A stretch of 64,000 nucleotides of DNA, from the NCBI GenBank assembly GCA_051025295.1, contig JBMGJV010000018.1; one strand, written 5' to 3'. The translations under genes and the position numbers were made by a program. Every line of letters starts with the position of its first letter. Position 1 is the first letter of the stretch. The notes under the pieces are model-generated. The model did not search any database, was not told the DNA's origin, and saw nothing but the letters and a program-made list of their open reading frames with translations. This document shows positions 48,001 to 56,500 of this stretch, piece after piece. Source of the DNA: KBS-83 sp051025295 (GTDB taxonomy: Bacteria; Acidobacteriota; Terriglobia; Terriglobales; Acidobacteriaceae).

Positions 48001-51000
48001 GCGCACGGCCTATCCGCACCACACCGACCGGCCGCAGCGCGTGCTATTGCCGACGTACCCGTTTGAACGCAAACGTTACTGGGTGGACGCGCCGCATGCC
48101 GTCGCCCCCTCATCCAACCCCACTGCGGCGGCGGCCAATCAGAGCCTCCCCGCGCCCAATCGATCTGCTGCGCACGATCTTCAAGGACTGACCATGGCTG
48201 CCCCTGCCTCGCACCTCGCATCCCCGGGCCCCGCCAACTCCGCTCCAGCCGCATCGCCCGATGCGGCTGTCACCGAACTCAAGTCTGTGGTCGCCGAATT
48301 GTCGGACCTGGACCTCACCGCGGTGCCCGCGTCCACCTCCTTTGTGGAGCTGGGGCTCGACTCACTGTTTCTCACGCAGCTCACCCAGGCGGTGCGCGCC
48401 CGCTACGGCGTGAAGCTGACCTTCCGCCAGATCATGGGCGAATACGGTACCTTTGCCGCGCTGGCTGACCACCTGCGGCCGCACATCCAGGTGGCGCCGC
48501 CTGCGCCGGCCGGGCCGCCTACCGTCGCCGCGGCCGCCACTGGCAACCCTGTAGCTGCCGCGCCGGCCGAAGGCTATGCCGCGCTGTTTGCGCAGCAGAT
48601 GCAGGCGATGTCGGATCTGTTTCAGCGGCAGATGGCCGCGCTGGGCACGATGGCGCCCTCGCCGGCAGCGGCTGCGCCCGTTGCCGCTGTTCCAGCCACG
48701 TCCGCGACATCGGTACCCCCACCCGGGGCCGCCCCCTCGATGGCGACGCACGTCGATCTAGCGAAGCCGTTGCCCTCGGTTGCCGCGGCGCAGCCTTCCA
48801 CGGCGCCTGAGCCGACGCTCGGCACCACCGTTCCGCTGAAGCCGCTCGAACTGCGGCAGGAGGCGGCGCTCACGCCGCGCCAGCAGCAGTACCTGCGCGA
48901 GCTGATCACGCGCTACAACACGCGCACCGCGCAATCGAAGCAGCATGTCGAGCAGTATCGTGGCGTGCTGGCCGATCCGCGCGTCGCGTCGGGCTTCCAC
49001 CCGGAGTGGAAGGAGATGGTCTACCCGCTGGTGATCGAGCGCTCGCAGGGCGCGTACCTGTGGGACAAGGATGGCGCACGCTACATCGACATCCTGAACG
49101 GCTTCGGTTCGATCCTGTTCGGACACTCTCCGAAGTTCGTCACCGACGCGGTGCGCGATCAGCTCGAACTAGGCTTCCCGATCGGTCCGCAGACGGAGTT
49201 CGCGGGCGAGTGCGCGGCGCTGCTGGCAGCGATGACCGGCAACGAGCGGGTCTCGTTCTGCAACACCGGCTCCGAGGCAGTGATGGCCGCGATGCGGCTG
49301 GCCCGCACCGTGACCGGACGCAACCTGGTGGTCCTGTTCTCGGGCGCGTACCACGGACAGATCGACGAGGTGCTGGTCAAGTCGACGCGCGCGGAGCGCT
49401 CGATGCCGGCAGCCCCGGGCATCCCGCGGCAGAGCGTCGAGAACATGCTGGTACTCGAGTACGGATCGCCGGCTGCGCTCGACGTGATCCGCCGCCGTCA
49501 GGATGAGATCGCCGCCGTGCTGGTCGAGCCGGTGCAGAGCCGTCATCCGGCACTGCAGCCGGTGGAGTTCCTGCGCGAGCTGCGCGCCATCACCGAGCAG
49601 TCCGGCTCTGCGCTGATCTTTGACGAAGTCGTCACCGGCTTCCGCACACATCCCGGCGGCATGCAGCAGCTGTTCGGCATCCGCGCCGATCTCGCCACCT
49701 ACGGCAAGGTGGTCGCCGGTGGCATGCCGGTCGGCGTGATCGCGGGCAGCCGCACCTACATGGACGCGCTCGACGGCGGCAGCTGGCAGTTCGGCGATCG
49801 CTCGCTGCCGACGGTCGGCGTTACGTTCTTCGCCGGCACCTTTGTCCGCCATCCGCTCACGATGGCGGCCGTCCGCGCCGTGCTGACACATCTGCAGGAG
49901 CAGGGGCCGTCCCTTCAGTCCTCGCTGAACGCGCGGACAGCGTCGCTGGTCGCCGACCTGGGCCAGATGTTCTCGGAGTTCGGCTTCCCCTCGCGCATCG
50001 AGAGCTTCTCGTCGTGGTTCTTCTTCCCATCGCCGGCCGAGTCACGGCTGGCGCGGTTGATCTACTATCACCTGCGCGAACAAGGCGTTCATCTGCAGGA
50101 GGGTTTCCCCTGCTTCCTCACGACGGCCCACACCGAGGCTGATCTGCAAGAGGTGCGGCGCGGCTTCCAGAGCGCGCTCGAAGCGATGCGCGAGGGTGAA
50201 GCGCTGCCCCGCCCCACGAGCGTCCCTGCTGCCGCCGTCGCAGCCGCGAGCGCAACGAGCAAACCAGCCGGATCAAACCTCAATTCGAAAGCTGATGCTG
50301 AAATCAGTGAGGCCCCCATCACTGCCCCGCAGCGCGAGATCCTGCTCGCCTCGCAGCTCGACACAACCGCGAGCACTGCATTCAATGAATCGGTCACGCT
50401 CGAGCTCGATGGCCCGCTTGATCGCACGAAGCTGCTTGATGCTTTCCGCACCCTGGTCGGGCGGCATGAGGCGCTGCGGCTGACCATCTCGCCCGATGGC
50501 GACCGTGTGCGCGTGACCCATGCGGCACCCGAGCTGCCGCTGGTCGAGGAGGACTGGTCCGCCCTGCCGGCTGACGAACAGGCCGCGCGCCGCCGTGCGC
50601 TGCTCGACCACGAAGCGACCACTCCGTTCGATCTGTTCGCGGGGCCGCTCTTCCGCCTGACTCTGCTCACGCTCGCGCCCAACCGGCATGCGCTGCTGCT
50701 GACGGCGCACCACATCGTGCTCGATGGCTGGTCGATAAACGTGCTCGCGACCGAGCTGGGCGCCCTCTACTCTGCCGCGGTGACGGGAACGACAGCGAAG
50801 CTTGCCCCCGCGCACTCATTGCTTGAACAGGCGCGCCATGAAGAGGCCGAACGCACGACGGACGACGCGCGCGATGTGGCTGCCTACTGGACATGCCAGT
50901 TCGCGAGTCTGCCTGAGCCGCTGGCGCTGCCGACCGACCGGCCGCGTCCCGCGCTGCGTTCGCATGCCGGCGCGACCTACCGCCATGTCTTCCCGGGAGC

Positions 51001-53548
51001 GCTGCTCGACAAGCTTCGCGCCAGCTCGCAGCAGTCCGGCCGCACGCTCTTTGTCACGCTGCTCTCTGGCTACGCAGCGCTGCTCGCGCGGCTCACCGGG
51101 CAGGACGATCTGGTCATCGGCATCCCCATGGCCGGGCAGCGTGAGATTGCAGGCAAGAGCTATGTCGGACACGCGGTGAACTTCCTGCCACTGCGCCTGC
51201 ATCCTGAGACGGCGACTCCCTTCACCGCGCTGGCCGCAGAGGTTCAGAACGCGGTCTACGACGCGCTCGATCATCAGCGGTTCACCCTGTTCTCGCTCAT
51301 CCAGCAGCTCAAGCTCGAACGCGATCCGTCGCGGCTGCCACTCGCCGAGGTGCAGTTCAACCTTGAGCAGGTGGGCAACGGGCTGTCCTTCGCCGGATTG
51401 ACGGCGCGGCTGGATCCGAACCCGAAGGCCGCTGCTTCGGCGGATCTGTTCTTCAACTTCGTCGACCGCGGCACCGACCTGCTGCTCGACTGCGACTACA
51501 ACACGACGATCTTCGACGAGGCGACGATTGCGCGCTGGGTGCGCTCGTTGGAGTTGCTGGTGGCCGACGCTGCTGCCGAACCGGAGCAAACGGTGGGCGA
51601 GTTGCGCGTCCTGTCCGACGAGGACCTCGAGCGGCAGCTCGTTACCTGGAACCAGACCACGACCAGCTATCCGCGTGACCGTTCGCTGGCCGACCTCTTC
51701 CGCGAGCAGGCTGTGCGGACGCCGGACGCGATTGCGCTGGTGGCTGAGAGCGGCAATGTCACATACCGCGAGCTCGACCGCCGCTCCGACGCGTTTGCCG
51801 GCTGGTTGGCCGGGGAGGCGGGCACCATCTCCGGGCTGCGCATTGCGCTCTCGATGGAGCGCTCGCCGGAGATGATCGTCGCCATTCTGGGCGTGCTCAA
51901 GACGGGGGGCATGTATGTACCGATCGACCCCGAGTACCCGGCCGCGCGGCTCTCGCTCTTGCTCGAAGACGCACAGCCTCACCTGCTGCTGACGCAGGAG
52001 CGGCTGCGCGATCGCTTTGCCGCGTTCCCCTGCCGGACGGTTGCAATAGAGTCGGTGCCGACCACGGTTCCATCCGGCAGCCGCACCCCGATCGCTGCCG
52101 CGGCCACCGCACCGGCGTACATGATCTACACCTCCGGGTCGACCGGAAAGCCGAAGGGCGTGGTGGTGCCGCAACGTGCGATTGCGCGGCTGGTGCTGAA
52201 CACCGATTATGTCCACTTCGGCGCGGACGAGGTGATCCTGCAGCTTGCGCCGGTGACCTTCGACGCCTCGACGTTCGAGATCTGGGGCGCGCTGCTGCAC
52301 GGGGGCCGCCTGGTCCTGATGCCCGGTACCCGGCCGGCTCCGGAGGAGATCGGGGCGGCCATACGCCAGCACGGCATCACGACCCTTTGGCTCACCGCGG
52401 CACTCTTTCACCTGATGGTGATGGACCACCTCGCTGATCTGAAGCCGCTGCGCCAGCTGCTTGCGGGCGGCGACGTTCTGTCGGTCGCGCATGTGCGCAC
52501 GCTGCTTGAAGCCGCACCCGAGCTGCGGCTCGTGAACGGCTATGGACCGACCGAGAACACCACCTTTACCTGCTGCCACACCATCCGGCTGAGCGATCTC
52601 GATCGCGGGACGGTGCCGATCGGGCGGCCGATCGCGAACACCCGGGTCTACCTGCTCGACCGGGCGCAGCGGCCGGTACCGGTCGGCGTTCCCGGTGAGC
52701 TGTATGCAGCCGGCGATGGTCTGGCGCTGGGTTATCTGAACGCGCCGGAACTCACGGCAGAACGCTTCCTTGACCTCACGCTCGAGGCCGGCGGAACTGA
52801 CCGGCGCGAGCGGGTCTACCGGACGGGCGACCTGGCGCGCTGGACGGCAGACGGCCTGATCGAATTCCTGGGCCGGAGGGACGCACAGGTCAAGATTCGC
52901 GGCTATCGAGTGGAGCTCGGCGAGATTGAGCACGTGGCCGAGCAGTTCCCGGAGGTTCGGGCCGCGATCGTCTACGCGCATCCGGATTGGACGACGGCGG
53001 GGGATGTCCCAGGTGACAGGCGGCTGGCGCTCTACGCCATTCCGCGGAACGGCATGGAGCCGGCGCGGCTGACAGCAGAGCTGCGCAGCTACCTGCGCTC
53101 CCAGTTGCCGGAGCACATGCAGCCCCAGGCCGTGCTGCTGGTGCCCGCGTTCCCACGGACGCCGAACGGCAAGGTCGACTATCGCGCGCTGCCCGCCCCG
53201 ATGGCACCCGCCGCGGCGCCGGAACGGGCCATCGTCCCCCCGAGCACCCCGCTCGAGAGCCGGTTGGCGGAGATCTTCAGCCGTGTCCTGGGGGTCTCTC
53301 CCATTTCGGTCGAAGACAGCCTATTTGAGCTGGGCGGCGACTCACTTTCCATCTTCCGCATTACCACGCAAGCGACCCAGGCCGGCATCCCACTGACTGC
53401 GAAGCAGTTGTTCCGTTGCAGAAGTATCGCCGCGGTGGTTACGGAAATGGGGCGTGAGAGTGAGGAAGAGGCTTCCGCAAGAGCACCCGGCACGCATACG
53501 ATTAGACCAATCGCCCGGGATCGTTTCCGCAAGGTACAAACGGTCTGA
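45038..53548 (+). CDS. Hybrid PKS-NRPS megasynthase PCP-KS-AT-ACP-AMT-C-A-PCP
   Basis: 2836 residues. Domains: carrier (GGTS, Ser38); ketosynthase ~124-562 (Cys297 in TACSTS, His433, His478); acyltransferase ~657-960 (GHSIGE Ser758; HGFH at 854-857, malonyl-type); ACP (GLDSL, Ser1109); PLP aminotransferase ~1284-1717 (Lys1557 in ATYGKVVAGG); condensation ~1760-2190 (HHIVLDG, His1892); adenylation ~2216-2725 (YTSGSTGKPKG, Lys2712); carrier (GGDSL, Ser2769). No KR/DH. Predicted chemistry: extend a tethered acyl by malonate, convert the beta-ketone to a beta-amine, couple to an amino acid. My hand-derived A code is DAFWLGGTFK, one change from a valine code. No loading domain. AGGAG before ATG; 67 bases after the Wzz-like gene. 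Confidence 0.93.
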   Translation: MAVPLIERERAVLAIFRQMLAAPALGPEDNFFEAGGTSLLAARLMSRLRAEHLLDLPVSTLFAAPTARSLTQAPHSRSRAGGSELASPHSDGGSEEAGVDARRASQGTSQIPAAATSGPAAPAVAIIAMAGRFPGAKTPEALWENLLAGRESVRRLAPEELEVPPEISAQPGYVAVRSVLEDVDQFDAALFHIYPREAEQMDPQQRVFLEVCWEALERAGHDPRRASATIGVFAGSGLNTYLLHNLARDRGFLERFTADYQAGSYVTMMGNDKDFLPTRVSWKLDLKGPSVTVQTACSTSLVAVCQACQSLMAGGCDMALAGGVSITFPQGRGYLPEEGGIVSVDGVVRPFDADAQGTVFGAGAGVVVLKRLADAERDGDRILGVIRGFATNNDGAGKGAYTAPSPQGQATVIAAAHAMAKVDPATITRIEAHGTGTPLGDPIEIAGLAEAYRRSLAGREHGSRPVVRVSTVKGHLGHLDVASGITGLIKTLLEIEHGKHLGLAHFRSLNPEIGRVLADSSVDFRFSADHEPWTPAPGAPRRAGVSAFGVGGTNAHVVIEEYSSKSRQQNTLGEAPGPQLLLLSAGTPTALTSAGQALAGWLEQHPDVPLDDVAFTLADGRTRLPWRAAVVARTPALAAAALSSPLARPVQALSTPRVVFVFPGQGIQRVGMGRELYEGEPVFREELDRCDRILTPLLGESLLEALYPQSDADTGEPNPESRLNQTRLAQPAIFAVCYALARLWQSYGVEPAMVLGHSIGEFAAATLAGALSLEEALVLIAARGRLMQEQPDGAMLAVRASEETVRALLPGELDLAAANAPQAVTVSGPAEAIDAFAATLAAQNIATRRLVTSHGFHSRAMEPVIDQLRAALPDLTLSAPALPWVSSFTGESLTPENLATWDWPRQVREPVRFADAVRTAHRTLAGDAIFLEISPVPNLLGAVRQTLAGSLDGARILPSLEADATADGLLPSLARLAALGIEPEWQRLRTAYPHHTDRPQRVLLPTYPFERKRYWVDAPHAVAPSSNPTAAAANQSLPAPNRSAAHDLQGLTMAAPASHLASPGPANSAPAASPDAAVTELKSVVAELSDLDLTAVPASTSFVELGLDSLFLTQLTQAVRARYGVKLTFRQIMGEYGTFAALADHLRPHIQVAPPAPAGPPTVAAAATGNPVAAAPAEGYAALFAQQMQAMSDLFQRQMAALGTMAPSPAAAAPVAAVPATSATSVPPPGAAPSMATHVDLAKPLPSVAAAQPSTAPEPTLGTTVPLKPLELRQEAALTPRQQQYLRELITRYNTRTAQSKQHVEQYRGVLADPRVASGFHPEWKEMVYPLVIERSQGAYLWDKDGARYIDILNGFGSILFGHSPKFVTDAVRDQLELGFPIGPQTEFAGECAALLAAMTGNERVSFCNTGSEAVMAAMRLARTVTGRNLVVLFSGAYHGQIDEVLVKSTRAERSMPAAPGIPRQSVENMLVLEYGSPAALDVIRRRQDEIAAVLVEPVQSRHPALQPVEFLRELRAITEQSGSALIFDEVVTGFRTHPGGMQQLFGIRADLATYGKVVAGGMPVGVIAGSRTYMDALDGGSWQFGDRSLPTVGVTFFAGTFVRHPLTMAAVRAVLTHLQEQGPSLQSSLNARTASLVADLGQMFSEFGFPSRIESFSSWFFFPSPAESRLARLIYYHLREQGVHLQEGFPCFLTTAHTEADLQEVRRGFQSALEAMREGEALPRPTSVPAAAVAAASATSKPAGSNLNSKADAEISEAPITAPQREILLASQLDTTASTAFNESVTLELDGPLDRTKLLDAFRTLVGRHEALRLTISPDGDRVRVTHAAPELPLVEEDWSALPADEQAARRRALLDHEATTPFDLFAGPLFRLTLLTLAPNRHALLLTAHHIVLDGWSINVLATELGALYSAAVTGTTAKLAPAHSLLEQARHEEAERTTDDARDVAAYWTCQFASLPEPLALPTDRPRPALRSHAGATYRHVFPGALLDKLRASSQQSGRTLFVTLLSGYAALLARLTGQDDLVIGIPMAGQREIAGKSYVGHAVNFLPLRLHPETATPFTALAAEVQNAVYDALDHQRFTLFSLIQQLKLERDPSRLPLAEVQFNLEQVGNGLSFAGLTARLDPNPKAAASADLFFNFVDRGTDLLLDCDYNTTIFDEATIARWVRSLELLVADAAAEPEQTVGELRVLSDEDLERQLVTWNQTTTSYPRDRSLADLFREQAVRTPDAIALVAESGNVTYRELDRRSDAFAGWLAGEAGTISGLRIALSMERSPEMIVAILGVLKTGGMYVPIDPEYPAARLSLLLEDAQPHLLLTQERLRDRFAAFPCRTVAIESVPTTVPSGSRTPIAAAATAPAYMIYTSGSTGKPKGVVVPQRAIARLVLNTDYVHFGADEVILQLAPVTFDASTFEIWGALLHGGRLVLMPGTRPAPEEIGAAIRQHGITTLWLTAALFHLMVMDHLADLKPLRQLLAGGDVLSVAHVRTLLEAAPELRLVNGYGPTENTTFTCCHTIRLSDLDRGTVPIGRPIANTRVYLLDRAQRPVPVGVPGELYAAGDGLALGYLNAPELTAERFLDLTLEAGGTDRRERVYRTGDLARWTADGLIEFLGRRDAQVKIRGYRVELGEIEHVAEQFPEVRAAIVYAHPDWTTAGDVPGDRRLALYAIPRNGMEPARLTAELRSYLRSQLPEHMQPQAVLLVPAFPRTPNGKVDYRALPAPMAPAAAPERAIVPPSTPLESRLAEIFSRVLGVSPISVEDSLFELGGDSLSIFRITTQATQAGIPLTAKQLFRCRSIAAVVTEMGRESEEEASARAPGTHTIRPIARDRFRKVQTV

Positions 53549-53593
53549 CACTCACACCGGGAATTTTGGCTTTCTGTTGATCTCTGCCGGGGT

Positions 53594-56500
53594 ATGACGC
53601 GCGCCTACCAATCCGCCTTCTCTGATCGGCAGCCGAACGAGCCGATGCGCCCAACTGCGGGCGCTGTTGCGCGTACAGAGGCGGGCAGCGCGTTCCCGGC
53701 GACGATGGCCATGGGCCGCGAAGCGGTTGCGGACGCAACCTCTGAAACGACGGCGTCAATCGCCTCTGCAAACGGCGTCCACGCTCATGCCGAGGCCCAC
53801 GCCGGGAATGGTCACGCGCACACCAGTCATGCTTGCGATCCTGAGACGGGCGGCACTGCCGAAGAGACCTTCGTGGTGCCGGCCAGTCTTGAACAGACGC
53901 GCTACTGGACACTTGCGCAGATCGACCCCGATTCGACGGCGTCAAACATGGCGATCTCCTGTGAGTTGGAGGGAGCAGTGGATGCGCGCGTGCTCGAGCA
54001 GGCCGTGGCTGCGCTGACGCTGCGGCACGAAGCGCTGCGGACGCTGTTTCGAGTGGTCGATGGCCAACTGTCGCAGATCATCCTGACGCGGCCGGTCTTT
54101 GAGTTCAAGGAGCAGGACCTGCGCGGGCCCGATGGGGCCGATGCGCAGGAGGCGCAGATTGCGGCGGCGCTCTCGGCACATAGCCATTTGCGGATCGATC
54201 TCGAACAGGGGCCGGTGCTGCGCGCCCGTTTGCTGCGGCTCAGCGCCGAGCGGTATCAGCTCGCGCTGACGATGAATCACATCGTGTGTGACGGCTGGTC
54301 GAATGGCCTGCTGCTGCGCGACGTGCTGCACCTCTACGGCGCGCTGCTCCGCGGCGCTGGCCCACTCGAGGCGGTTGTCTCTGGCGCAGCCAGCGATCTG
54401 CCGGAGCTTCCCTTCCAGTTCGCCGATTTCACGGTGTGGCAGAACGAATATCTGGGCAGCCCGCAGGCCGCGACCGCGCTGCGATTCTGGATGGAGCATA
54501 TCCCGGGGGATCTGCCGCCGATCGCCATGCCGGCGGACCGGCCGCGTCAGGCGGGCCGCAGCTTTCCGGGCACGATCGCCTCGACCCTGCTGCCGGCCGA
54601 CGTCAACAAAGCGCTGATCGCCTACTGCCGGCAGAGCGGTTCGACCAAGCACATCGTGCTGCTGTCGATCTTTGAAGCCCTGTGTGCACGAGAGAGCGGA
54701 CAGGATCGCTTCCTGCTGGGATCGACGATTGCGAACCGCACGCAGCCGGGCATGGAAGACGTGGTCGGACGGTTCGCCAATCCGCAGATCATCGTCGCGG
54801 ACGTCACGGGAGACCCGACGTTCCGTTCGCTCGAGCAGCGCGTGCGTGAGTGGGAGAGCTCGGCGTACACGCACCAGGACCTGCCCTTCTCGCGCATCAT
54901 CGAAGAGCTGCAGTCGCGTGAGCGAGTCCCGACCTCGCAGTTCCTCTCCGTGTGGTTTGTGTACCAGCGCGCCTTCATGCAGCCACAGCAGATGGATGGC
55001 CTGCGCCTGACGCCGCGGCGATCGGTTTCCGGTGGCGTGGACTTCGACATGCTCGTCTCGGTCGTCGAGCGGGAGGAAGGCCCACGGCTGCAGATCGAGT
55101 ACAACAGCGACCTGTTTGCCGCTGAGCGCATTGCTGGATTACTCGACCGATTCGAGCATCTGCTCACCGAGGCGCTGGCGCATCCGGATGTGCCGCTGTC
55201 GGAGTTGTCGGTTCCTGACATGTTGGTTGCGGACTTGTCTGTCTCAGGCGCCTCCTCTGCCGCGCAACCCTCCGTTGCGGCTGCTCAGCCCGCTACTGAA
55301 ACGATCACGGTGATGAATGTGCCGGTGGCCTCCTCCGCGGCCGAACCCATTGTGCGTTCAGCGCGGCCCGTGGCTGTGCTGGCGAGGGCCGAGCAGGAGG
55401 GCGATCTGCTGGACCGCATCGCCGCTCATGTGGCTGCCCGTCCCGGGGAGGTCGCGGTCGCTACAGCGACCGATCAGATCACCTGGCAGCAGCTGGAGCA
55501 GCGCAGCCGCTCGCTTGCTGCGCATATTGCTGGCACGGCGAATGGGCGCACTGCGGCCCGATGCGCCTACCTCGTGCTCGCTCCGGACGTGCATGCGGTT
55601 GTCGCGCTGCTGGCCCTGCTCCGGCTGGGCGATCGCGGTCCCCGGCTGTTGCCGCTGCCGGCGCATGTCACAGCGGGCGAACTGGCCGACCTGGTCACCC
55701 CGGACACACTGACGCTGGGGCCGGCAAAGCGGCTGGGCGGGGTGCCGGCAGCACAGGCGATCGCGTTTGAGAGCTTCGACACGCTCGCGTCCGGGTCACG
55801 GAATGAGGCCACTGCCGACGGCAAGTTGGGCACGCTGCCACAGGCCTGGTCCATGCCTCGCGTGCTGCATGGCCGCGCCCAGAACGAGCCCTCCTCGACC
55901 GTTTCGATCAATCTCGGGGAGACCTGCCGCTCGGTCGCGATGCTGCGCCGCGAGCTGCCGATCACGGCAGAGGACGCGCTGCTGGCGATTGCGCCCGCCT
56001 CGCCGTCGGATGCATTGCTGGACCTGCTGCTTGCGCTCTCGACCGGCGCTTCGCTGACGTGGCTGAGCTTTCGCCCTGACGTTGCGCTGCAGTCGCTGCT
56101 CAATGAACGGCAGCCGACCTTTGCCATTGCCGAGCCAGGCCAGTGGCGGAGCTGGGCAGCCGCTGGCTGGAAGGGCGACCGCCGGCTGCATGCGCTGGCG
56201 CGCGGACGCCATGCCGCCTACCCGGGATGGCTGCCCACCGCAGCAGGCCGGCCGCTCCCCGTGCGCTCGGCTCACGCGCTGCTCTCGACGGTGGAGGGCT
56301 ACCTGGCCGCGGCGCCGGTCGTGTCCGGCGACGACACTCTCAACTTCACGCCACTGGGCGATCTGCCGGTGCGGATCGCGAACCGTGGCGCCACGTCCGG
56401 CGTGTTGCTGGCGCATGGCGACGACACAGGCTACCTGGCCGAGTCCACGACCGAGGGAACTTTCCGCGTGATCGGCGAGAGCCGCTCGCTGGTGACACTG

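Noticed and set aside
50816..53116. Minus-strand 766-codon open frame opposite the NRPS
   Set aside because: Shadow of the A and C domains; composition is Arg/Gln/His-rich with no motif, and the plus frame is unmistakably NRPS.
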